The translations under genes and the position numbers were made by a program. Positions 25,425 to 35,231 of a DNA stretch of 64,000 bases are shown in pieces (the first letter of the stretch is position 1; each line of letters starts with the position of its first letter). The DNA is from Ophiura sarsii (Eukaryota; Echinodermata; Ophiuroidea; Amphilepidida; Ophiuridae). The notes beneath the pieces were generated by a model. That model worked only from the letters and a program-made list of their open reading frames with translations. It searched no databases and was not told the DNA's origin. The DNA lies in NCBI GenBank assembly GCA_035610835.1, contig CM069445.1:80549786-80613785 (forward strand), in the 5' to 3' direction.

Positions 25425-26128
25425 ATGGAATATGATTTCTCCTGACCTTTGGGAAATACTAAGGGTTCTTTGTAAAACGCGGGGATCCATCCATTCCACT
25501 GTACGCAATACTTTATTTGATCATTTTATTACATTTAGGGCCTCCAGCATATATATCGTTACTTACATTATCAGAGGATGTAAATAATGTTCTAGCACTA
25601 TTTGCAATTCGCGAAACACGATACGAGAAATAGAGATAGAGAGATTAATCAACCTAGCATTGATGCTTCAACAATTAATTTGAAAACACGGTTTTACTCC
25701 CCGGAATCCCTTGGCGTATTCGTTATAATATTTTATATTATTAAAGAGGTCATTTAAGCAACGTTCGATATTTCATTATTGACTGCTATTACACCATACT
25801 TTGGGGCGTAATAATCGACTTCGCCTTGAAATTTGACTTGAATTTCCAGTTAGTGTCATATACCGGTATACGGATATATGGATTTAAGAATAATGCGAGG
25901 ATTGTATCCCTTACTTATTTCTATCATTATTTTAATTAAGGTAAATTAGTTCGGGTTTATTGGAATCTGGTTTAATGCCTTGGTATTATGCTATTATTTT
26001 ACGCACGACACTGCTGGTCAATTTCAAGTATTCTATTTTATGTACTGTTAATTAGGTTTTCATTGAAATGGACTATATTCCCTCATTTCTTATGCATTCA
26101 TTTATAGCAGCTCTGTTATTAACAAAAA
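25425..26128. other. No gene or repeat recognised
   Basis: AT-rich DNA between a TTAA MITE and the MITE A fragment. Nothing beyond background was seen. Confidence 0.4.
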
Positions 26129-26180
26129 GAGGTTACACATGTAACGGATTAGCTGCCATCTTGTCAGGAATAATAACTCT
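26129..26180. mobile_element. MITE family A fragment at edge of 32-bp array
   Basis: AGAGGTTACACATGTAACGG, then TTAGCTGCCATCTTGTC and GGAATAATAACT, match the left part of copy 1 (4206-4270). The match stops as the sequence becomes the first degenerate 32-bp minisatellite units (CTCTATCACCGTG). The minisatellite may therefore have grown out of the interior of a MITE A copy. Confidence 0.65.
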
Positions 26181-26225
26181 ATCACCGTGTTAAATATTTG
26201 TCACAAAGACACTATCACTGTTATA
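26172..26225. repeat. Left piece of the 32-bp minisatellite, before transposon insertion
   Basis: CTCTATCACCGTGTTA and GACACTATCACTGTTATA are degenerate forms of the units that resume after 28733 (for example GGACTATCACCGTGATGG near 28951). The array is interrupted at 26226 by the terminal inverted repeat of the composite transposon. Confidence 0.6.
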
Positions 26226-27049
26226 GGGCTGTCACACATACGGCGATCAGGCCTTGCGCTTGCATTGCGCTGAAACAAGTATCAAAGTGCCAGGCAAACG
26301 CATAAGAACCGATTGGGGACGCAGTGGACACTGGCTAGAGCGGGAGAGGATCCCCACGTAACACGCAGGAAGAGCGCGGAAAACTGGTCAAATTTGTCAA
26401 ATTTTTAAAACAAGGTAGCTCTTAGTACGCTCCTATCCCGCTTATCACATTTTCACGACGCTCTTATTACGACCCACTGTGTTTCTATTTTAAAGTCTCA
26501 CGAGCTCTAACTACGCTTCCACTCACTATAAACATTCTTAATGCGTTCAAGTTGCTATCGGCGTTACTAGTACGTTCTCAAAACGTTTCCACAACGTTCT
26601 CTGCGTGTTCGCGGAGAGTACATACCGATTGCACGAAGAGTATTATATAGATTACTTTAACATTGATTGTTATTTAAATCCTATAAGAGAGTATTATCAT
26701 AGCTTGGCGTAATGCGATAATGCAACTTTTGTATAGCCATGGAAAAAGTAGCGTGTCCGGGAGTTTTGATAACATTGTTGAATCTGAATACATTCTTATG
26801 ATATAGCGATATAGTATCATGATGTGTTTGTCCCTGCTCATATCGGTTCAATAAGAAAACCATATTGATTTATATGGATCCCCCAAAAAAGAGGTGATAG
26901 TTGTGGCAGAGTATGTTTGGCTTATAAAATGTGATTGTCTTTGATGACTATATTTAGAAGGGGCAGTCTGGGGCACTCATATGGGAAATTTGATTGTGCG
27001 TTTTGTAAATTTAGCCATAAATTGCGAGCAATTTAATTACCCGCATGTA

Positions 27050-27702
27050 CGAGGGGCATTCAATAAATACCTGCAACCATTGAAAATCTCTGAACCGTGA
27101 CACGTGTCAGTAAAATAAACTGATGCTACTTAAACTATAAGTCTTACTCTTTTCTCACAGAAAATCTCGAACACGTAGGTCATTTATATCATTACATTTC
27201 AGCACTGTGAATACCGTGATCTCAGGGCACTGGTTAGGGAATTTAAAACACATGCATTAAGTGCAACATTGGAAACTGTATCATTTGTTATTCAAATGGC
27301 CACTGCTTCATCAATATTGGTGCTATTGTGACAAATGAGGTGTCAAAATGCGCAGACAAAAATTCTATTTTCCCCCATATTTCGAATTTATTAAGGGTCT
27401 TAGGAATTAAACACAGGGTGTCTCGAAAAAAGTGGTTATTATATTTTTGTGCAGTTTTTATATGCGTTAACAGTGTTAATATTGGCGCTCGATTTATAAT
27501 GCTGATTCTTGTAAATTTTCAGTGCCCAGAGACCATGATGTTGATAGTATTGAAATGACATAATAAAAATGACCCACATGTTTGAATTTTTCCGTGAGAA
27601 AGGGGTAAGTCTTACAGTTCAATTATCATAATTTTATTTTATTGACACATGTCACGGTTCAGAGATTTTCAATGGTTGCAGGTATTTATTGAATGCCCCT
27701 CG
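27050..27702. mobile_element. Mariner-type non-autonomous element, 653 bp, TA duplication
   Basis: Both ends read CGAGGGGCATTCAATAAATA in inverted orientation and are flanked by TA (27048-27049 and 27703-27704). The terminal inverted repeats are about 118 bp and nearly identical over the first 60, through CTGCAACCATTGAAAATC and TCTGAACCGTGACA. TA duplication and the CGAGGGG-type end fit Tc1/mariner. The interior (76-codon frame at 27328-27558) does not look like a DDD/DDE transposase. A 5'-truncated relative lies at 40132-40553. Confidence 0.88.
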
Positions 27703-27889
27703 TATGTAATCGGAATATTTTATAATATTCAATTTGTCAAAACAGGTCAATATTATTCAAATCATCACCCCAAGTACAATACCAAACACCTGTTAAACTT
27801 AATAATCCAAGTGATTGGACTCCATCCATGCATGTCTTTGTCTAAAGGATGCTCAGTCTGTTCTCGGAGTTTGACAAGTGAACAACATA

Positions 27890-28355
27890 AACTGCTCACA
27901 AAAAGTATCGAAACACTTAGAAATGATCCAATATATAACGGCTCGAAAGGGTATGCATTAATCAAAGCAAATAACCAAGTGCATAATTTTGTTCTGCGTA
28001 TTTCGACACCTCGATCGATGAGATACGATGTTGCAGGGCGGAGTTATTGTCATTTCAATGGTCGTGGGTCCAGTTTCCAAAGTGACAATCACCCTATAGA
28101 AAGAGGTTTGCATTACTGTTTAGAATGATCAGATTCGTGATTTTCAATAGGGATGAGTGTCACCTTGGAAACTGGACCCACGATCATTGAAATGACAATA
28201 ACTCCGCTCCGCAACATCGTATTTCAACGATTGAGGTGTCAAAATACGCAGAACAAAATTATGCACTTGGTTATTTGCTTCGATTAATGCATACCTTTTC
28301 GAGCCGTTATATATTGGATCATTTCTAAGTGTTTCGATACTTTTTGTGAGCAGTT
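27890..28355. mobile_element. Tc1-type foldback element, 466-bp near-perfect palindrome
   Basis: The left arm 27890-28098 and right arm 28148-28355 are inverted copies about 209 bp long with few mismatches, separated by about 49 bp. The ends AACTGCTCACAAAAAGTATC resemble Tc1-like terminal repeats and are flanked by TA (27888-27889 and 28356-28357). Either arm read toward the centre has an open frame with ETLRNDPIYNGSK and NNQVHNFVLR, so the frames at 27649-28128 (plus) and 28144-28473 (minus) mirror each other and are not genes. A transcript through it would fold into a long double-stranded RNA. Confidence 0.9.
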
Positions 28356-28732
28356 TATTATACATGTACATAGAACGACAGGACAGCGCTCTGAAGGCAC
28401 CGAACCTCCGCGCATATGCACAAAACAAGCGCGGTGCGCTGGCGCTCAAGGGCGACCACGGGGACCCTCTCACGTCCCAGGCAGTTCCAAATACGTCACC
28501 AAGGGGTTCGTGGAGATCTTGATGCCCTTGGCTTGACGTTTTGATAATGTTTCAGCGTAATCCAAGCGCCGGCCTGATCGCAGCAGAATGTGACAGGATT
28601 TTAGAGACCTTGATTTAAAAATGGACAATTTCGGACAGTTTTCCGCGCTCACTGCGTGTTATATATACATATTTTGATACTTTTTTGAGCGCAGTGCGAT
28701 TGCTGGCCTGATCGCCGTATGTGTGACAGGGG

Positions 28733-30030
28733 TATTATTATATATATATATTATTTCACAGATTTGATATTGGTCACGAGGACTCTTTCACATACTTTAT
28801 ATTGGTCATGAAGACGGACCCTTTCACTGTGTTTATATTGGCAATATGAATTGTTATGCCCTGTTTATATTGGTCATAAGGATGTTACGCTGTCTAACAC
28901 TTTGTCATATTGTTTAGAGGATTCTTGCAACGTAATTATATTGGTCATAAGGACTATCACCGTGATGGTGATTGCTACTTGACTAGTTAAAATTAATAGA
29001 GGGCGCTACATTTTGTCTAGTTTAAATCATTTATTTTAGTTAATTCTTTCTTATGTTGATGAAGACTCTTTCACAGTGTTTTGTGGGTGACGAAGACTCT
29101 ATCACTTTCACAGTGTTTTTTGTTGGTGACGAAGACTATTTATGGTCATATTGGTGACGAAGACTCTTTCACAGTGTTTTGTGGGTGACGAAGACTCTAT
29201 CACTTTCACAGTGTTTTTTGTTGGTGACGAAGACTATTTATGTTCATATTGGTGACGAAGACTCTTTCACAATGTTTATGTTGGTGACGAAGACTCTTTC
29301 ACAGTGTTTATGACGAAGACTCTTTCACAGTGTTTATGTTGGTGACGAAGACTCTTTCACAGTGTTTATGTTGGTGACGAAGACTCTTTCACAATGTTTA
29401 TATTGGTGACGAAGACTCTTTCACAATGTTTATATTGGTGACGAAGACTCTTTCAAAGTGTTTATGCTGGTGACGAAGACTCTTTCACAATGTTTATGTT
29501 GGTGACGAAGACTCTTTCACAATGTTTATGTTGGTGACGAAGACTCTTTCACAGTGTTTATGTTGGTGACGAAGACTCTTTCACAATGTCTATGTTGGTG
29601 ACGAAGACTCTTTCACAGTGTTTATGTTGGTGACGAAGACTCTTTCACAATGTTTATGTTGGTGACGAAGACTCTTTCACAGTGTTTATGTTGGTGACGA
29701 AGACTCTTTCACAATGTTTATGTTGGTGACGAAGACTCTTTCAGGGTGTTTATGTTGGTGACGAAGACTCTTTCACAGTGTTTATATTGGTGACGAAGAT
29801 TGTTTTCACAATGTTTATGTTGGTGACGAAAACTCTTTCACAATGTCCAATAGACATTGTCTATATCACGAAGACTCTTTTACAGTTTTTATATGATTCA
29901 TAAAGACCCTTTCACAGTGTTACGAGATTAGTCAAGATAACTCTTACGATGACTTTATATTGGTCACGAAGACCCTTTCATTGTGTTTATATTGGCAATA
30001 TGAATTTTTATTAAATGTTTATATTGGTCA
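28733..30030. repeat. 32-bp minisatellite, main block
   Basis: Around 27 regular units of TTGGTGACGAAGACTCTTTC plus ACAGTGTTTATG run from about 29047 to 29880. ACAGTG and ACAATG variants are interspersed. Outside that core, 28745-29000 and 29880-30030 hold degenerate, longer units (GTCATAAGGA, GTCACGAAGACCC). The core is young and uniform while the edges are old. Confidence 0.93.
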
Positions 30031-30059
30031 TAAGGATGTAACGAGGTGTAGGCCTATCA

Positions 30060-30415
30060 TATTTTAATAGTATTTAAAAAGATTCGTGAAACGTCATGAT
30101 AGTGGTAATAAAGACTACCGCCGTTATGCGCGGTCATTGAAATTGCCATAACTTTAAAGGTATCCATTCGATTTTGTTGAATGAGGTATCAAGCTGCGGA
30201 GAAGAAATTTGCTCATTTAATGTATATCTCAGATTTTTGGTACCGATTATATATTTTGAATTAGCCAACCTCAAAGCACCTGGTCAGGGACTTTATGTGC
30301 TAGGTGTATGTTCATATTGTTCAGGGGGATTCTCTCAACATACTAATATTGGTCATAAGGACTCTCACCGTGATGGCTAATCTTAAATAGCCATTAAGCT
30401 CAATAGCGGGCGTCG
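30060..30415. repeat. Degenerate array edge and element-core relic
   Basis: 30095-30230 contains GTCATTGAAATTGCCATAAC and GAATGAGGTATCAAGCTGCG, related to a core in the mariner-type and Tc1-type elements nearby. 30340-30420 (GGTCATAAGGACTCTCACCG then TGATGGCTAATC, ATAGCGGGCG) is paralogous to 28930-29040 (ACTATCACCGTGATGGTGAT, ATAGAGGGCG). So the block behind the array repeats its front. Confidence 0.55.
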
Positions 30416-30419
30416 TATT

Positions 30420-32700
30420 TTGGCTAATTCAAATTATTATTTGAGTTTTTACTTTCTAGCGTAATAAATGATGATTCATTCCATTGACCTAATATTATTG
30501 GTTTTAACAAGCTTGATCTGTTAAAAGTTTAAAAAAATAAAATCATAAACGGAATCATGGTATTGCATTAAAAAACCAAGTCGTCAAGTTTAGAAACCGA
30601 ATCAACCGGGTCTTTATATTATAAAAAAAAAACAAGTCAAAATATTCTTAAATTCGTAAAATTGTAAACGCACAGTTACCTCTTTGGTTGAGTATTTCCT
30701 AGAATATTATGTAAAAGATCAGATTCAGACACATACTTGTACATGAATATACACAGTCATGGTTTGTGAGTCAGATTGTCACAGAAGTACACATGTATTA
30801 TCATTATGTCAAAACTGTGAAGATTGTGAGGTACGCAGCTTACACTATAGCATATACGGTCAACGTGTAGATAAAGTTTCAAAGGCCAGGCAGGTGCGAG
30901 TCTGAATTACCGCCAATATTCCTATTCTTTGCATTAATGCGTCTTATTTGTCCAAACATCAAAGTTTTATTTAATAAAACCAGAGACCGTCTGCGTCTGA
31001 CGGCCCAGGTAACCTTATCAATAGCATTGATGACAAGAGCAACCTAAGACAGAAGGCAGCCCAAATAAGACAGACAATTAAGCGACCTGACATGCGATAA
31101 TTACCCGTCCATCACGGAAATCGATGTCAAAGCACAAAACGGATTCGGATTTTACAGTATCATTATCCGAAAATGGATAGAGCTGGATGATAACTGATCG
31201 GGTCGGGATCGAAACCAAAATGCGTGGACGAAGAGAAACTGAAAAGTGAGTCAGATACGTCTTAGCGTCTTAGACAGATACAAGGGAAACTAAAGATGAG
31301 AAAATTATCCGACAATCCTAGTGAATTTGAGAAAGGATTAATGAACATTACTAGTGCGATGGACAGACTGACAGATGATCACGATAAAGATATCGACACA
31401 GAAAAACAAAAAAAGGGGAAAAAGATCGGAGTGGAATTGTTAAAGGTGCCGATATGCTGTCACGAGCATGGGTAAGCTGCCAAGTAGTGCAGAAGCACGA
31501 TTGTAATTGTCGCCATGTCACCTGTATGACCCCATTGATTTAATTGAACCAGTAGAGATGGTGGCTTGTTTTACGCCAACCTTTACGATGCGGGAACGCT
31601 GCATGCATCTTAGCAGTACCTGATCAAGACTTAAGCGAATACGATTTAAAACCAAAAATAGAATGACCATTAAAGATCATCGGAGAAAATTCGGGGTGGC
31701 GAAAGCCCGGCGGGGCTCCGTCCCCTTCTAACCCAGCACGCTTCATTTAGTGTAGAAATCTATATTTCCGACGGGGTTCTCACACTCAAGGCAACCCTAC
31801 TGACCCGAGTCCTTAGGCCACAGGCGATTATTACTCGCGAAAGGGCACTGTCCGAAGAATAAAGTAACTTAAAAGAGGAAAGATAATGTCTAATTGATCA
31901 TCAAAAATTGAGTCACGGCACGTTTTAATTAAACCAAAATTAACGTTAAAATTGTAAAGATAGCATCTGTAGGTCGTTGAATCAGATACGCACTGTTCAT
32001 CATTAGCTTACAGTTTTTCCCGATAACTCGAAAAAACTCTTAGACACTCGAATGAAACATTGATCATAATAAAACGGTTTTCGAAACTGAAGACTATAGG
32101 CTACAATTGGTTTTACAAGTTAAACAAATGATTTTATCACGATTTATATATTATGTTGACTAATATCACGGTATGAGTATAATTGTCAATGAATATTTTG
32201 CATTGTATTGTCCTGTATCCCTACATTAGGCCTAAGCGCCATTTTGTTTTACAGGTACACATCACATATTTTATCATTAAAAGCCATCAGTCATCAGCAG
32301 AATGCAACATGATCGGTAGTGACATTTGTTGTCATATGATACATAATGACCATGATGACAGAGTAGGTCAATGGGTCCTTTTAGAAAATATTGATAATTA
32401 GGCTAATTATTGACAAAATATTGTAAAAACAACAAGGCAAGTGGTTAAATTTAATTACACCCAACACTATTGTAAGGGGCACTAACGATTATTACTCTGC
32501 GATAGTGCTAGTGCCAACAGTTGGGATGCAAGTGTACCGTATATGTTAGGCTATATGTTGTGGGTTTTTGTTCTCGTTTTTATTGGTCATTACCTAACCT
32601 TCCCGGAAAAAGTTTCGAAGATTATCATTAATGTTCATTGTTTTAGAATAATTTATTAATAGTGTATGAAATAAATGTCAAGTTACTTATTTTGGTAATT
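30420..32700. other. No supported gene
   Basis: Mostly unique DNA. 31690-31860 is GC-richer (GCGAAAGCCCGGCGGGGCTC) but has no open frame or RNA fold I recognise. A TAGGCCTA lies at 32227-32234. The ORF at 32183-32401 is not supported. Confidence 0.4.
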
Positions 32701-32718
32701 TGATAGCGATTCACTGGA

Positions 32719-32880
32719 AATCTGACTCATTTACCATGTTTACGAAACCAATTGAGTCAGAATTGAACCTAATTGACTCATTTCGAAATGACTCAGATGA
32801 AGCATTCTTCAGTGCCTCAGTATAAGCACAAATCGAAGTCACGATCGACTTTTGACCCAGTTCGGATCGAAATGAGTCCA
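32719..32880. promoter_or_regulatory. Cluster of TGACTCA / TGAGTCA sites (left)
   Basis: TGACTCA or TGAGTCA, the AP-1 consensus, occurs near 32722, 32752, 32777 and 32789, with a related TGAGTCC near 32874. Two of them flank the palindrome CATTTCGAAATG. A similar cluster occurs on the other side of the gene candidates at 35.6-35.8 kb. Whether this is an enhancer or a decayed repeat cannot be told from sequence alone. Confidence 0.35.
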
Positions 32881-33087
32881 GATTAACAATATGAAAGCGA
32901 TGCTTGGCACGGCGTCCATCCGGGTGTGCCACTCAACTTGCCAATCGGAAGCCACTGAACTTTGGTCAGCATAGCCTTGGTGGCGCTATACTGATAAGGC
33001 GTGATTGTAGGGCCGAGTTGTTTACATGTATAAGGTAACCGCGATAAAACAACAAAACAACAAAATCAGTGAATATTATTTATATAC

Positions 33088-33230
33088 CTTGGCTCTTTTT
33101 TTGAAATGCTATAAAAAGGAAAATCTGTAAATGATTTTTTTTTTACTAAAACAGTTGGGAACACAGCACTTAGCATACTTTCTTTTCGGTAGAACCTCGC
33201 TGCTGAATTTTCAGTCGGGGCAGTCGCCAT
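33088..33230 (-). pseudogene. THAP-domain N-terminal half, frame broken
   Basis: On the minus strand one frame gives KRKYAKCCVPNCFSKKK (about 33192-33138) and, after an A10 run (T10 at 33135-33144 on plus), the neighbouring frame gives SFTDFPFYSISKKEPR, ending at 33088 before GTATAT, a good donor (CAAG|GTATAT). CC.PNC followed by SFxxFP is the signature of the first half of the THAP zinc-binding DNA-binding domain; the second C..H pair would be in the next exon, which I did not find. One base too many in the A run separates the two halves. An upstream ATG GCG ACT (33230) lies in yet another frame relative to the CCVPNC part. It may be a decayed THAP gene, a P-element-derived relic, or a real gene with homopolymer sequencing error. 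THAP proteins act as nuclear DNA-binding factors or transposases. Confidence 0.5.
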
Positions 33231-33512
33231 TATTTTCGTCGTCTGCTCTCTGCCCCACCATGAATAATGCATGTAAGACTGAATGATTGACAGCAGGCTG
33301 TGTGTAAATCTACTGCGTGACCTTAGTTTTGGCCAGCCGCGCCTTGGTGGCGCTGTTCTCAAATTACGTCAAACGCGTCAAATTGCCGTTTTGGACGATT
33401 ACCCTAATTTATGTAAATATGCAAACGGGACTTTTTTCGCTACGTACATCAGTATAGGACTTTCCTATCCCAAAATTAATAGAATCCCTGGTCCAGCGGT
33501 CTCATCGCCGCC
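33215..33512. promoter_or_regulatory. Possible bidirectional promoter between THAP fragment and plus-strand exons
   Basis: Two YY1-type start-site motifs on the minus strand are present: AAAATAATGGCGAC (around 33232) and CAAGATGGCGGCGATG (around 33515-33500). They sit between the minus-strand THAP fragment and the plus-strand exons. CCTTGGTGGCGCT is present at about 32975 and 33340. No TATA box was seen. Function is inferred from motif type and position only. Confidence 0.3.
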
Positions 33513-34040
33513 ATCTTGATTGACACTTTACGTGAAAACGCAAGGCAATGCTCTCCTACAAAACTGTGATAAAAATTAAGTTTATTTTATGTTTAGCCTA
33601 TGCCTGCGCCATAGAAAATGAAAATAATAATGTAGAGATTCCGTTGAATACATTTTGCCTCATGTATGCTGTACTAGTATGATGAAAACCTTCAGCAATT
33701 TGTACTGTTAGCATGATCCTGAATTATATCGAAGCTGTATTGATTGATTAAGTCATCGATCAAATTTTTCGATAGGGAACTAACTAATCCTGGACTATTA
33801 AGTGACGGCTTAGTTCAGATTTGTTAATCTGTTGTGTTTCACAACATCGGACTAAGCTATAGTCCAGAACTAAAATGATGCAAATCCAGGACCAACATTA
33901 GTCCACTGAAAGGGTGGGTTTAAAGGTGGACTATTATAGGCCTCATCTCGGTTGTGAGGTGAGGAAAGTGCTACTAGCCTACTAGTTTTTAAAAAAATTA
34001 TGCGCTTAGTTTTGCCTTTTCTATTTTGTCTTTCATACAG

Positions 34041-34109
34041 TGCTCAATCTGAGGGGAAAATGCAGGAACCGCAACCGGAAGTTCTTGAAGAATTGACAAA
34101 TGCGATGAG
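34041..34109 (+). CDS. Candidate internal coding exon, 69 bp, duplicate of terminal exon start
   Basis: A pyrimidine-rich tract ending in TCTTTCATACAG precedes the exon and AG|GTGAGG follows it, so both splice signals are good. Read one base in, it encodes AQSEGKMQEPQPEVLEELTN and AMR with no stop. The acceptor and first codons (TTGTCTTTCATACAGTGCTC, then AA) are repeated at 34727-34747 in front of the terminal exon, so the two exons look like a tandem duplication, used alternatively or in series. Upstream exons were not identified. The product is not recognised. Confidence 0.45.
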
Positions 34110-34660
34110 GTGAGGAAAGTGCAGCTATCGAAACAAATTGTGAATGATCAATGCTTACATTTGTTGTTGAGTTTAGTTTTTAAAGAGTGATAACAAACTG
34201 GTCAATTTGGAAACAAAAATGTCATTCACAGAGAAATTATGTGCAAAAGGTTAAATTCCTGTTGTAAAAATCATGCAGTACACGCAAAGCATTGTGTATA
34301 AAAAAAACCTGGTCAATTTACAAACAAAAAATGTCATTTACAGAGAAATTATGCAAATTTTGACTGATCAATTCTTAAATTTGTTTGGGTTAGGCCTACT
34401 TTTTTAAAGAGTGATAACAAACTGGTCAATTTGCAAATGAAAAATGTCATTCACAGAAAAATGATGTGGAAAAAGGTTATAACTCCTGCTGTAAAAATCA
34501 TGCAGTACGCACAGAGCATTATGTATCAGGAAACTGGCCAATTTACAAACAAACAAATGTCACACATCGAGAAATGATGTGGAAAAAGGTTAAAGTTCCT
34601 GTTGTAAATATCATGCAGTACACGCAGAGCATTATGTATAAAAGATTAAGTTTCACCACA
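34110..34660. repeat. Imperfect tandem repeat of about 115 bp between the two exons, four copies
   Basis: Each copy has AACTGGTCAATTT (or close), AAACAAAAATGTCATTCACA, GAGAAATTATG, AAAGGTTAAA, and TAAAAATCATGCAGTACACG followed by CAGAGCATTATGTATA. Copies begin near 34195, 34312, 34425 and 34540. The array lies wholly within the presumed intron separating the duplicated exons. Confidence 0.85.
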
Positions 34661-34741
34661 AGTTGATCTCATCTTCATAACATAGGCTATTCATGACTTA
34701 TAAGCTTTCTTTTTGCCTATTCTATATTGTCTTTCATACAG

Positions 34742-34844
34742 TGCTCAACCCAAGGGGGAAATGCTGAAACAGGAATTTTTAAAGGAAGAATTGAAGAAAT
34801 GGAGGCAGAATAGAATGGAAAGCGATCATGAAATCTCGTCATGA
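34742..34844 (+). CDS. Candidate terminal coding exon, 33 residues and stop
   Basis: After the acceptor TCTTTCATACAG the frame reads AQPKGEMLKQEFLKEELKKW, then RQNRMESDHEISS and TGA (34842-34844). The residues are charged and helix-prone (K/E/L/Q rich), unlike the translation of surrounding AT-rich DNA. A 3' UTR of 240-320 bp would end at the ATTAAA (35079) or AATAAA (35162) signals. The beginning matches the 34041 exon (AQ.(E/K)G.M), supporting duplication. The basic, helical end with PKGE resembles C-termini of some small mitochondrial assembly proteins such as the UQCC6/brawnin type, but that is a weak impression and I assign no name. Confidence 0.5.
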
Positions 34845-35078
34845 CAGTAACTCGACCAAACAAAAGACAGATGATTGAACAGTAAATAGGCAATATGAAC
34901 TTTAAACATACTGGTGGACAGTGTTTCAGAGTTGCGAAGTGTTGCAAAAACAACCACCGCTCTAATATTACTTTTTAATACCGGTTGTGTATTAACATGT
35001 TTATGTGTTATCCAAATAGTATTAATTTTAGCGTTAAAACATTTGCACGATCATTTACAGTGTGTCTGTATTTAGAAC

Positions 35079-35167
35079 ATTAAATACATTGCAGACCATT
35101 TTATTTTGAGAATTAGACAATAGGCTATTATCAATATTCACAGGATATGTTTGATATATCAAATAAA
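35079..35167 (+). terminator. Polyadenylation signals ATTAAA and AATAAA
   Basis: ATTAAA at 35079-35084 and AATAAA at 35162-35167 lie downstream of the stop codon at 34844. They are suitable 3' ends for the plus-strand gene; no transcript confirms use. Confidence 0.4.
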
Positions 35168-35231
35168 ACCTCAAATAGTAAAAAGTCTGTGTGGCATGCC
35201 AGCCAGTGTTCTGACTTATTGTATTTTGCAT

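Larger units (their letters stand above)
26226..28732. mobile_element. Composite DNA transposon with long terminal inverted repeats
   Basis: The left end GGGCTGTCACACATACGGCG continuing ATCAGGCC is mirrored at the right by GGCCTGATCGCC then GTATGTGTGACAGGGG. The inverted match goes on, with gaps, through GCGCTGAAACAAGTATCAAA and AGCGCGGAAAACTG to about 26405 on the left. On the right the terminal motif occurs twice: a second TIR-like copy (GCCTGATCGCAGCAGAATG then TGACAGG) lies near 28572-28603, so the right end contains a partial tandem duplication of its own terminus. The element carries two younger insertions (27050-27702 and 27890-28355). No transposase frame was found, so it is non-autonomous or decayed. 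The target duplication is not clear, and the superfamily is not assigned. Confidence 0.65.

Noticed and set aside
27328..27558. Possible mariner transposase inside the 653-bp element
   Set aside because: Only 76 codons, no DDD/DDE-type or helix-turn-helix motif visible, and the homologous region at 40.2 kb is not open in the same way.
27649..28128. 159-codon plus-strand frame
   Set aside because: It spans the end of the mariner-type element and one arm of a palindrome; the mirror frame exists in the other arm.
28733..30030. CRISPR-like array of 32-bp repeats
   Set aside because: Units are directly adjacent with no unique spacers and the surroundings are eukaryotic transposons.
33770..33930. 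Possible inverted repeat with CTGGACTAT / ATAGTCCAG
   Set aside because: Arms are short and interrupted; not clearly above what chance gives in this sequence.
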